A DNA stretch of 5,406 nucleotides from Syntrophomonadaceae bacterium (lineage in GTDB: Bacteria; Bacillota_D; Dethiobacteria; DTU022). The notes below the pieces were generated by a model that saw only the letters and a list, made by a program, of their open reading frames with translations, searched no databases and was not told where the DNA came from. Of the stretch, positions 1 through 5,406 are shown in pieces. The stretch lies in the NCBI GenBank assembly GCA_003562605.1, contig PWUG01000336.1:1-5406 (forward strand), in the 5' to 3' direction. The position numbers and the translations under genes are program-made. Numbering within the stretch: the first letter of the stretch is position 1; the number at the start of each line of letters is the position of its first letter.

Positions 1-152
1 ACTTCACTAAACCTGCGGCTTCCCCAAAGGGAGAGAATAATGATTACAAAAAAGCCCAGGATATCAAACAACTGCTTGAACAACCCCCGTCCAAACCCAT
101 TAACAACGTGCAGCAGAAAAACTATGAGCAGAAGGATGTCAAACCAGGCCAT
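1..152 (-). CDS. CvpA family membrane protein, N-terminal part (cut by window edge)
   Basis: Only the first 50 codons are inside the window, starting from an ATG at 152. The visible protein begins MAWFDILLLIVFLLHVVNGF. It shows two hydrophobic stretches, about residues 5-19 and 30-43, separated by a short basic turn (GRGLFKQ). An Asp near the N-terminus, a long hydrophobic helix and a Gly-x-x-xG turn before the second helix fit the CvpA family of multi-span inner-membrane proteins. The family is named after a colicin V production gene, but its biochemical role in Firmicutes is not settled. A GGGGTG ribosome binding site lies 6 nt before the ATG, inside zapA, and the two genes overlap by 14 nt, so coupled translation is likely. 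In Clostridia a cvpA-like gene commonly follows zapA, often with mutS2 further on. The family call is good; a precise function cannot be given. Confidence 0.82.
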   Translation of the reverse strand, partial: MAWFDILLLIVFLLHVVNGFGRGLFKQLFDILGFFVIIILSLWGSRRFSE

Positions 153-414
153 CTGCTCCACCCCGCTCTTTCATCTCGCCGGAAATATCCCGCTTTTCTT
201 CTTTAAGCCTGAGAAGTTCGTCGGCAAGGTTAAGCGCTGCCAGCACCGCAATTTTATGCCTGCTCATCTGGAGATTCTTTTCAGCCAGAGAACGCATCAG
301 GCGGTCGACATAACGACCTACATTATACATCTCTTCAGACGATGAAGAGCCCCTGATAATGAACTCTTCCCCCATTATATGTACCGTTACCCTGCATTTA
401 TCCTTTTCTTCCAT
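139..414 (-). CDS. zapA: Cell division protein ZapA (Z-ring stabiliser)
   Basis: ZapA binds FtsZ in the cytoplasm and promotes bundling of protofilaments at the division ring. With the ATG at 414 the protein is 91 residues, normal for the family. It has the short beta-strand head (CRVTVHIMGEEFIIRG, residues 7-22), then the EEMYNVGRYVDRLMRSLAEK helix, and the strongly conserved HKIAVLAALNLADELLRLKEE dimerisation helix. The C-terminal tail is short and charged. An in-frame ATG at 447 would add 11 residues (MHPIDRKAGNG), but it has no Shine-Dalgarno sequence and the extension does not resemble the family. The ATG at 414 has purine-rich AGGAAGG and GGCAGG upstream, the latter 7 nt away, so I prefer it. 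The gene lies 76 nt after pheT with no visible terminator and overlaps the start of the cvpA-like gene. Identity is confident; the exact start less so. Confidence 0.93.
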   Translation of the reverse strand: MEEKDKCRVTVHIMGEEFIIRGSSSSEEMYNVGRYVDRLMRSLAEKNLQMSRHKIAVLAALNLADELLRLKEEKRDISGEMKERGGADGLV

Positions 415-490
415 CCCATTGCCTGCCTTCCTGTCGATGGGGTGCATTTGTCAGCATAATTCGCGATGAAAGTACGAAAGTCCTGCCTGT

Positions 491-2905
491 CTAACTGCGC
501 AAAACTGCTCCCAGATCAAAAAGAGCCTTCTTTATTTTTTCCAGGGCCTTATTTACTTCGGTATCGGTTAAAGTCCCTTCCTCACCCCTGAAAGTAATTG
601 AATAAGCAAGACTGCGCTTGCCTTCCGGAATTTGTTTGCCTTCGTAAAGGTCAAAAAGTCCAACCTGATTGACGAGGTCGCCTCCTGCTACCCTGATTGT
701 TTTTTCAAGCTGCAACGTCGATAAACCTCGTGGAGCCACCAGGGCCAAATCCCTTTTTGCTGCAGGGTAACGGGGAAGAGGGACAACCCTTGGCACAGGA
801 TTGGCCACTTTAATGAGCACTGAAAGGTCAATTTCACAGACCGTAACCGATTGGCTAATTTCCCAATCTTCAGCTACTTCAGGATGAAGCTGGCCAATAA
901 AACCGATTTCAAAACCACCGGCAGAAATTACTGCACAGCGTGTCCGGTGGGAAAAAGGCATAGTCGCGGGATGAAAAACAACATTATCAACCTGCAGGCG
1001 GCTGAAAATAGATTCTAAAGCTCCCTTCAGTGTAAAAAAATCAGTTTCTCCTGATGGGATAATCCAGTTTGGTTCAGGAATAAGTCCGGTTGCAGCCAGT
1101 GCCAGTTTAACCTTTTCATCAGGAAGTTTTTTCAATGGCAAAGACTCGGGCACATAAACCGACCCTATTTCAAATAGCATCTGATTAAGCTCCCGGTGGC
1201 TGAAATTATTCTGAATAACTTTAAGTAATCCGGGAAGCAGTGTAGTACGCATGACCGCCTGTTCTTCAGAAAATGGATTGCGCACCGGTATAGCCTGCAT
1301 TCTGTTATCTTCATCCGTCAACCTTAATTTAACCAGGTTTGCCGGGTTAATAAAAGAATAGGTAATACATTCATAATAACCGGCGGCTACCAGGATAGAC
1401 CTGATCTTTTTTTGCAAACGTTCTTCCTCAGATTCCCGGTTTTCAAGCAGTTCTCCACGGGGCAGGGTCACCGGAACCTTGTCATAACCGTAAAGCCGTG
1501 CCACTTCTTCCACGATATCTTCTTCCAGGGTTATATCTGCACGCCTTAAGGGCACGATTAAATCCAAAAAACCGCCATTATCATTCTTTTGGACATTGAA
1601 ACCCAGGCTGCACAGTATAGCTTTGATATCGCTTTCAGGGATTTCCAGTCCCAGTATTTTATTAATTCGGTCGGGATGCACGCGGATATGCTGTGGTTGA
1701 AGCAAAGATACATTATGATCGATTATTCCTTTTAATACTTTTCCTTCAGCCAGTTCGCTCAACAGGAGGGCGGTCCTGTTCTGGGCCCAGATTGCGGCTT
1801 CGGGGTTAACCCCTTTTTCAAAACGCTGAGATGCCTCTGAAGGGAGGTTGTAACGTCGGGCCGTACGCCTGATGCTGGTTGGATTAAAGTTAGCCGCCTC
1901 TATCAAAACACCGGTTGTTGAACCGGTTATCTCTGTATTCTCACCACCCATAACTCCAGCCAGCCCAACCGGTTCCCGGCCATCAACAATAACCAGTGCT
2001 TCCGGATCAAGTTTTCGCACAATACCGTCAAGGGTAACCAGGGTTTCGTCTCGATATGCCCTGCGGACAACAATCCGGCTTTTTTTAAGCAGCTCCAGGT
2101 CAAATGCATGAAGCGGTTGACCAAATTCCCACATTACGTAGTTGGTAATATCGACTATATTACTGATTGGGCGGATCCCTGCTTTCAGAAGCCTTAACTG
2201 CATCCACAAAGGAGATTTTCCGATAGCCACCTCACTGATAACCCGGGCGGTATAGCGTGGGCAAAGATCGGTATCTTCAACGTCTATGCTTATAACTTCA
2301 TTGATATCTTTTCCTGTTTCCGGAGGCATGAGTGGTGGCAAATTAACCTTCGCGCCTGTTAACGCGGCAACTTCATGGGCAACGCCTATCATGCTGAGAC
2401 AGTCGGCCCGGTTAGGAGTCAGCTCAAGGTGAAGGATAAAATCATCAAAACCAAGCACCTGCTCTACAGGTTCCCCGATCACGGCAAAATGATCAAGAAT
2501 AAGGATTTCATCTTCTTTACCAAGATCCAGGTCAAGTTCCTGGGCTGAACAAAGCATGCCCGATGATGAAACACCATAAAGGACCGCTTCCTCGATGATA
2601 CGGGAGCCGGGAAGTTCAGAGCCCGGCCTGGCTACTGCAACTTTATCGCCTACCTGCATATTTTTTGCACCGCAAACAATTTTTAAAGTCTTATCCCCCA
2701 CATCCGTATCAACCAGGACAAGGTTGCTTCTTCCCGGATGAGGTTCTATTGAAGTGACCTGCCCGACAACAACTCCTGGCAGAGAAGGGCCGAAGCGCTC
2801 TACAGCCCCTACTTCAACGCCGGATAGAGTAAAACGCTCAGCAAGCTCTTCAGCAGAGATGCCCGGGTCAATATAATCTAAAAGCCAGTCGTAGGAAACA
2901 CGCAT
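491..2905 (-). CDS. pheT: Phenylalanine--tRNA ligase beta subunit
   Basis: This is the large subunit of the cytoplasmic alpha2-beta2 enzyme that charges tRNA-Phe. It binds the tRNA and hydrolyses mischarged Tyr-tRNA-Phe. At 804 residues it is full length. Domains in order: an N-terminal segment starting MRVSYDWLLDYID; an EMAP-type OB-fold tRNA-binding domain at about 40-150 (GVVVGQVTSIEPHPGRSNL); B3/B4 editing domain at about 205-380 with TNYVMWEFGQPLHAFD (254-269), AGVMGGE (316-322) and SEASQRFEKGVNP (356-368); B5 domain at about 405-475, ending in EEDIVEEVARLYGYDKVP; an inactive synthetase-like core at about 490-690; and a C-terminal FDX-ACB domain at about 706-804 (PRYPAAKRDLALV, LFDLYEGKQIPEGKRSLAYS). 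His266, Glu336 and Ala358 fall where the editing pocket residues of the E. coli enzyme would be, judged by eye. The ATG has GGAGG 8 nt upstream. It follows pheS by 29 nt in the same transcript. Nothing is broken or missing. Confidence 0.98.
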   Translation of the reverse strand: MRVSYDWLLDYIDPGISAEELAERFTLSGVEVGAVERFGPSLPGVVVGQVTSIEPHPGRSNLVLVDTDVGDKTLKIVCGAKNMQVGDKVAVARPGSELPGSRIIEEAVLYGVSSSGMLCSAQELDLDLGKEDEILILDHFAVIGEPVEQVLGFDDFILHLELTPNRADCLSMIGVAHEVAALTGAKVNLPPLMPPETGKDINEVISIDVEDTDLCPRYTARVISEVAIGKSPLWMQLRLLKAGIRPISNIVDITNYVMWEFGQPLHAFDLELLKKSRIVVRRAYRDETLVTLDGIVRKLDPEALVIVDGREPVGLAGVMGGENTEITGSTTGVLIEAANFNPTSIRRTARRYNLPSEASQRFEKGVNPEAAIWAQNRTALLLSELAEGKVLKGIIDHNVSLLQPQHIRVHPDRINKILGLEIPESDIKAILCSLGFNVQKNDNGGFLDLIVPLRRADITLEEDIVEEVARLYGYDKVPVTLPRGELLENRESEEERLQKKIRSILVAAGYYECITYSFINPANLVKLRLTDEDNRMQAIPVRNPFSEEQAVMRTTLLPGLLKVIQNNFSHRELNQMLFEIGSVYVPESLPLKKLPDEKVKLALAATGLIPEPNWIIPSGETDFFTLKGALESIFSRLQVDNVVFHPATMPFSHRTRCAVISAGGFEIGFIGQLHPEVAEDWEISQSVTVCEIDLSVLIKVANPVPRVVPLPRYPAAKRDLALVAPRGLSTLQLEKTIRVAGGDLVNQVGLFDLYEGKQIPEGKRSLAYSITFRGEEGTLTDTEVNKALEKIKKALFDLGAVLRS

Positions 2906-2934
2906 CTTTAAATCCTCCGTTCGATATTCATCAG

Positions 2935-3960
2935 TTACCCAAACTGTTTTAAAAACCGCAGGTCATTAGAGAAGAAAAGCCTCAGGTCACCTATACCGTA
3001 TTTCAGCATGGCAATGCGTTCAACACCCATCCCGAAAGCAAAACCGGTAACTTCACCCGGATTGTAACCGGATACTTCCAAAACGCGCGGATGTACCATG
3101 CCAGCCCCGAGTATTTCCAACCACCCGGTCTCACTGCACGTTCGGCAGCCTTTTCCACCGCACATAATGCATAATATATCAACTTCCGCACTCGGCTCTG
3201 TAAAGGGAAAGTAACTGGGGCGCAGGCGGATCTTCTGTTCAGGGCCAAACATCTCCCGCACAAATAAGAGCAAGGTCCCTTTCAAATCTGAAAATGATAT
3301 ATCGGTATCAACAGCAAGACCTTCGACCTGGTGAAACATCGGGGAATGCGTGGCATCATCATCGCGCCTATAGACTTTGCCCGGCGCAATTATACGTACC
3401 GGCAGCTTCGGCGCGAGCTTCTCCATCGTCCTGATCTGTACCGGAGAAGTATGGGTGCGTAACAGGTATTGAGATGTAATATAGAAAGAATCCTGCATAT
3501 CCCTGGCCGGATGTTCAGCCGGGATGTTTAAAGCTTCAAAATTATAATAGTCGCTCTCGATATCGGGACCATGGGCCACCTGAAAGCCAAGTCCGATAAA
3601 AATTTCTTTAATTTCCTCCATAATTATTGTCAACGGATGCTTTTGGCCGATTTGGACCGGCCTGCCCGGCAAAGTGACATCGATACGTTCCTTCTCCCAT
3701 TGCCCTTCTTTGAGGGCATCGCGCAATGATTGTTCCCTGCGCTCTATGGCCAATTCCAGTTCCTCTCGCAGGGCATTGGCTTTCTGGCCTATGGCCGGCC
3801 TCTCTTCAGGCGTGACGCTTCCCAGGCTGCGCAGAAGGGTGGTCAGCGCACCTTTTTTGCCAAGGTATTTGATCTTAATCTGTTTCAGCTGATCCAAATC
3901 GTTCGCTGCTTCAATTTTCTGTTTCGCTTCGCCTTTTAACTCTTTTAACTTATTAATCAC
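2935..3960 (-). CDS. pheS: Phenylalanine--tRNA ligase alpha subunit
   Basis: This is the catalytic subunit of phenylalanyl-tRNA synthetase, a class II enzyme that activates Phe with ATP and transfers it to tRNA-Phe. The 341 residues match the usual length. The N-terminal 90 residues are the charged coiled-coil arm that contacts tRNA. Motif 1 lies at about 108-135, followed by the conserved [11 protein letters not shown] (150-160). Motif 2 is at about 189-214 ([19 protein letters not shown], with Arg198/Arg199 and Glu213), and motif 3 at 306-327 ([14 protein letters not shown], with Arg315). Phe251 and Phe253 in [12 protein letters not shown] and Ala308 in GFAFG correspond to the known phenylalanine pocket; Ala308 matches E. 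coli Ala294. A Firmicutes-style insert carries four cysteines (264, 267, 272, 275). The ATG has a near-perfect GGAGGTG 7 nt upstream. Expression should be governed by the T-box leader directly upstream. Confidence 0.98.
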   Translation of the reverse strand: MINKLKELKGEAKQKIEAANDLDQLKQIKIKYLGKKGALTTLLRSLGSVTPEERPAIGQKANALREELELAIERREQSLRDALKEGQWEKERIDVTLPGRPVQIGQKHPLTIIMEEIKEIFIGLGFQVAHGPDIESDYYNFEALNIPAEHPARDMQDSFYITSQYLLRTHTSPVQIRTMEKLAPKLPVRIIAPGKVYRRDDDATHSPMFHQVEGLAVDTDISFSDLKGTLLLFVREMFGPEQKIRLRPSYFPFTEPSAEVDILCIMCGGKGCRTCSETGWLEILGAGMVHPRVLEVSGYNPGEVTGFAFGMGVERIAMLKYGIGDLRLFFSNDLRFLKQFG

Positions 3961-3967
3961 AACTACA

Positions 3968-3974
3968 CACCTCC
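3968..3974 (-). promoter_or_regulatory. Strong Shine-Dalgarno site of pheS
   Basis: GGAGGTG on the minus strand lies 7 nt before the pheS ATG at 3960 and only a few bases after the U-rich tail of the T-box terminator. It is close to a full match to the 16S rRNA anti-Shine-Dalgarno sequence. It fixes the pheS start and implies efficient translation once the leader is read through. Confidence 0.9.
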
Positions 3975-3980
3975 GGAAAA

Positions 3981-4240
3981 TAAAAAATCCCTCTTACGAG
4001 GGACGAAAGTCAACCTTCCGCGGTACCACCCGGTTTAGCCATTGTTGGCTCACTTGGTATCTTTAACGGGATTACCGTCTCCAGCCTACCAGGCTTTAAG
4101 AACAAAGCCCTTCAGTGGGATGCTCCGGAGGGAATTTCAGCAGGCAACACCGGGATAGTTTGCAGTCTCGACTATTCCTCCCTGGACGGCGTCTTTTCCG
4201 GCTTACTTAACTCCTTCACTGCATTTAGCTATTTCAGGTT
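3981..4240 (-). ncRNA. T-box riboswitch leader of pheST, specifier UUC (Phe)
   Basis: Read on the minus strand. The stem I base pairs CAGTG (4221-4217) with CACTG (4117-4113), and GGAG (4214-4211) with CTCC (4130-4127). The AGTA of the specifier loop is at 4207-4204 and the specifier UUC at 4134-4132, in the context TGAAATTCC. The top of stem I is GGG (4182-4180), bulge AGGA (4179-4176), ATAGT (4175-4171), an 11-nt loop, ACTAT (4159-4155) and CCC (4154-4152). Stem II is GGCTTT/AAAGCC (4109-4104, 4097-4092). A small ACGG/CCGT hairpin (4078-4066) and AGCC/GGCT (4050-4037) precede the T-box. The T-box reads GGGTGGTACCGCG at 4031-4019. In the antiterminator, GGG (4031-4029) pairs with CCC (4002-4000) and GCG (4021-4019) with CGT (4005-4003), leaving the 7-nt bulge TGGTACC. 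UGGU complements ACCA, the expected 3' end of tRNA-Phe. In this family, uncharged tRNA stabilises the antiterminator. Leader limits are set from the predicted transcription start and the U tract. Confidence 0.95.
3982..4003 (-). terminator. Intrinsic terminator of the pheST T-box leader
   Basis: Read on the minus strand, TCCCTC (4003-3998), the loop GTAA (3997-3994) and GAGGGA (3993-3988) form a 6-bp stem capped by a GNRA-type tetraloop. Six Us follow (3987-3982), then A and four more Us. A G-U pair (4004 with 3987) can extend the stem. The 5' half of the stem overlaps bases 4005-4000, which the antiterminator needs, so the two structures exclude each other. The stem is short for a terminator, but the loop and U tract are strong. 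It also stands between the upstream methyltransferase gene and pheS. Confidence 0.85.
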
Positions 4241-4246
4241 ATATGC

Positions 4247-4275
4247 ATTATAGCACCTGTAAACAAGACATTCAA
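4247..4275 (-). promoter_or_regulatory. Sigma-A type promoter of the pheST leader
   Basis: On the minus strand, TTGAAT (4275-4270) is separated by exactly 17 bp from a perfect TATAAT (4252-4247). A TG dinucleotide one base before the -10 makes an extended -10 element. The start of transcription is expected near A4240, which leaves the whole T-box structure in the leader. The -35 begins 4 nt after the stop codon of the methyltransferase gene. Spacing and -10 are consensus, and position relative to the riboswitch fits. Confidence 0.85.
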
Positions 4276-4279
4276 GGCA

Positions 4280-5047
4280 CTAAGTTCTGCGCTGGCGAAT
4301 TATTTCATAAAGGATAACTCCTGCGGCGATTGAAGCATTCAGAGAATCAATATTTTCAGCAAGCGGTATCGCTATACTAAAATCAGTTTCCTCGATCAAT
4401 TCAGGAGATATACCGGCTGCTTCGTTCCCTATAATAAGTACTGTCGGCTGCCTGTAATCCGCCGACCAGTAAGCTTGATCTGAATGGGCGTCGGCTGCAA
4501 CCAGCTGCATTTTTTGCCGTTTCAGATTTCTGATTAACGTTAGAGGTTCCCGGATCAGTTCGATGGGAAGAGAGAAAATGGTGCCGGCAGTAGCTCTTAA
4601 TACTTTTTGGCTGTAAGGATCCACACTTCCGGATGTATAGTAGAGAGCATCAACTCCTGCCGCAGCAGCAGTGCGTATAATCGTTCCCATATTGCCCGGA
4701 TCCTGGATCTTATCCAGGACCAGCACCAACTGCATCAGGCCTGCAGGAATTTTCATGCTCTTTTCGGGATTAAAAGGCAGAATAGCCGCCACGGCCTGGG
4801 GGGTTTCCGTATCGGAGATTTTTTTAAAAAGCGGTAATGTCAGTTCAAATTGTTTAACCGAAGGGTTCAGGCCAGACAGCCACTTTTTACCTTCGCTTTC
4901 AAAGTAGTCCCCGGTATAAAAAACTACACTGGGAGTTAAGCCTGCCTTAAGAGCTTCTCTTATAAGGTTAGGCCCTTCCAGGGCAATTTGCTGCATTTTA
5001 TACCGATAACGACGGCTTTTTTGCAGCCTTTTAAATTCTTTCAGCAA
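4280..5047 (-). CDS. TrmH/SpoU-family RNA 2'-O-methyltransferase (YsgA-like)
   Basis: This is a SPOUT-class, AdoMet-dependent enzyme that 2'-O-methylates ribose in RNA; rRNA is the likeliest target, but tRNA cannot be excluded. Counting from the TTG at 5047 (255 residues), the N-terminal substrate-binding domain contains ALEGPNLIREALKAG (22-36). The knotted catalytic domain follows, with motif 1 LDKIQDPGNMGTIIRTAAAAG (111-131, Asn119 and Arg125), then VLRATAGTIFSLPI (149-162), motif 2 IGNEAAGIS (206-214) and motif 3 IPLAENIDSLNASIAAG (227-243). Motif 3 lacks the glycine usually seen before SLN. TTG is the only standard start in frame, but it has no ribosome binding site. The 12 codons before it read LAPVNVSSKNPL, like the family's N-terminus, so a start at the CTG at 5083 (267 residues) is possible. 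A related gene lies upstream of pheS in Bacillus subtilis. Family is sure; target and start are not. Confidence 0.9.
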   Translation of the reverse strand: MLKEFKRLQKSRRYRYKMQQIALEGPNLIREALKAGLTPSVVFYTGDYFESEGKKWLSGLNPSVKQFELTLPLFKKISDTETPQAVAAILPFNPEKSMKIPAGLMQLVLVLDKIQDPGNMGTIIRTAAAAGVDALYYTSGSVDPYSQKVLRATAGTIFSLPIELIREPLTLIRNLKRQKMQLVAADAHSDQAYWSADYRQPTVLIIGNEAAGISPELIEETDFSIAIPLAENIDSLNASIAAGVILYEIIRQRRT

Positions 5048-5083
5048 CGGATTTTTCGAACTGCTTACATTTACAGGCGCCAG

Positions 5084-5406
5084 TTAAATCCACCCCAGTT
5101 TCTTCAAATGTTTGTTTTCTCCGATAGCAACAATAATATCACCTGCTTCAATTAAATCTTCGGCAACCGGTGAGATAATGGTTTGACCACTGTTACTGCG
5201 GCGCAGAGCAATTACACTGACTCCGTAACGAGCTCGCAAATTCAGCTTTAAGAGTGTCTGACCGATCATCTCTTCGGGAGCGCTTACCTCAACCACACTG
5301 TAATAATCCGACAGTTCAATCATATCAATTATTGTCGGAGCAATTAAACTGTGAGCCAGCTTTTGGCCCATATCCCGTTCGGGGAAAACAACCTTGTTGA
5401 TGCCGA
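5084..5406 (-). CDS. KtrA/TrkA-type potassium uptake regulator, C-terminal part (cut by window edge)
   Basis: The gene is open at the window's right edge; 106 codons plus the stop are visible. Proteins of this type are cytoplasmic RCK subunits that gate Ktr/Trk K+ transporters after binding nucleotides. The visible part starts at the end of the RCK_N nucleotide-binding domain (GINKVVFPERDMGQKLAHSL), followed by a linker (IAPTIIDMIELSDYYSVVEV). It ends with a full TrkA_C (RCK_C) domain: APEEMIGQTLLKLNLRARYG, VSVIALRR, then EDLIEAGDIIVAIGENKHLKKL. VVFPERDMG and the single-RCK ending are typical of Firmicutes KtrA/KtrC rather than the double-RCK TrkA of E. coli, but too little is visible to choose a symbol. 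The methionine within PERDMG is internal, not a start. The stop TAA directly abuts the candidate CTG start of the methyltransferase gene. The transporter partner is not in the window. Confidence 0.9.
   Translation of the reverse strand, partial: GINKVVFPERDMGQKLAHSLIAPTIIDMIELSDYYSVVEVSAPEEMIGQTLLKLNLRARYGVSVIALRRSNSGQTIISPVAEDLIEAGDIIVAIGENKHLKKLGWI
5091..5096 (-). promoter_or_regulatory. Candidate ribosome binding site for the methyltransferase gene, supporting a CTG start
   Basis: GGGGTG on the minus strand lies 7 nt before a CTG at 5083-5081 that is in frame with the methyltransferase. The same hexamer sits 6 nt before the ATG of the cvpA-like gene in this window, so it is a plausible site in this genome. 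It lies inside the last codons of the potassium regulator gene (Gly-Trp-Ile-stop) and could therefore be a chance match. The TTG at 5047 has no such site. Confidence 0.4.

Noticed and set aside
40..345. Plus-strand open frame of about 100 codons
   Set aside because: It lies opposite zapA and the cvpA-like gene, has no family resemblance and no ribosome binding site; it is a shadow of the minus-strand genes.
415..447. Longer zapA beginning at the ATG at 447
   Set aside because: No Shine-Dalgarno sequence before it, and the added residues do not match the ZapA family; the ATG at 414 has a purine-rich site and the usual N-terminus.
448..490. Search for a terminator or small gene between pheT and zapA
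   Set aside because: No stem followed by a U tract and no start codon with a ribosome binding site could be found.
1872..2124. Short open frames on both strands inside pheT
   Set aside because: They sit within a fully intact pheT coding sequence and encode nothing recognisable.
3003..3263. Second minus-strand frame inside pheS
   Set aside because: It overlaps the conserved motif 2/3 region of PheS in another frame; its cysteine-rich look only mirrors the PheS codons.
4123..4130. Perfect palindrome CTCCGGAG in the leader as a possible operator
   Set aside because: Its first half is explained as the 3' side of the lower stem I pairing in the T-box structure; no separate operator is needed.
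4607..4907. Plus-strand frames opposite the methyltransferase
   Set aside because: The methyltransferase frame on the minus strand carries all family motifs here; the plus-strand frames have no recognisable domain.
1..5406. CRISPR arrays, insertion sequences, attachment sites, phage or defence genes
   Set aside because: No repeated units, transposase-like frames or terminal inverted repeats were visible; coding content is housekeeping throughout.

Overview
The window looks like an ordinary housekeeping stretch of a Bacillota (Firmicutes) chromosome, probably of the class Clostridia. All genes lie on the minus strand, so transcription runs from high to low coordinates. Four things support the lineage: a T-box riboswitch, strong GGAGG-type ribosome binding sites, the pheS-pheT-zapA-cvpA order known from Clostridia, and a Firmicutes-type PheS carrying a four-cysteine insert. 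Base composition by eye is in the mid-40s percent GC and even throughout. I see no mobile element, CRISPR array, tRNA or rRNA gene, or sign of horizontal transfer.

Layout in transcription order. Positions 5406-5084 hold the C-terminal part of a KtrA/TrkA-type potassium-uptake regulator, cut by the window edge. Next comes a TrmH/SpoU-family RNA 2'-O-methyltransferase (YsgA-like) ending at 4280. Its start is unclear: a TTG at 5047 is the only standard start codon in frame, but family-like sequence continues upstream to a CTG directly after the potassium gene's stop. A sigma-A promoter (4275-4247) sits just behind its stop codon and opens a leader of about 280 nt (roughly 4240-3961). That leader is a complete T-box riboswitch with a UUC (Phe) specifier, UGGU acceptor-pairing bulge, antiterminator and intrinsic terminator. 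It controls pheS (3960-2935) and pheT (2905-491), the two subunits of phenylalanyl-tRNA synthetase. After a 76-nt gap with no visible terminator come zapA (414-139, Z-ring stabiliser) and, overlapping it by 14 nt, the start of a cvpA-family membrane protein gene (152-1, cut by the window edge).

How it works together. When uncharged tRNA-Phe accumulates, it should pair through its GAA anticodon with the UUC specifier and through its ACCA end with the UGGU bulge. This holds the antiterminator and lets RNA polymerase continue into pheST. Because no terminator is visible after pheT, zapA and cvpA may be partly under the same control. Because none is visible after the methyltransferase gene, the T-box terminator may also be the first stop for transcripts coming from upstream.

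I found no convincing previously undescribed system. The points most worth a second look are the possible CTG start of the methyltransferase, the possible coupling of a cell-division gene to tRNA-Phe charging, and the architecture of the T-box leader.
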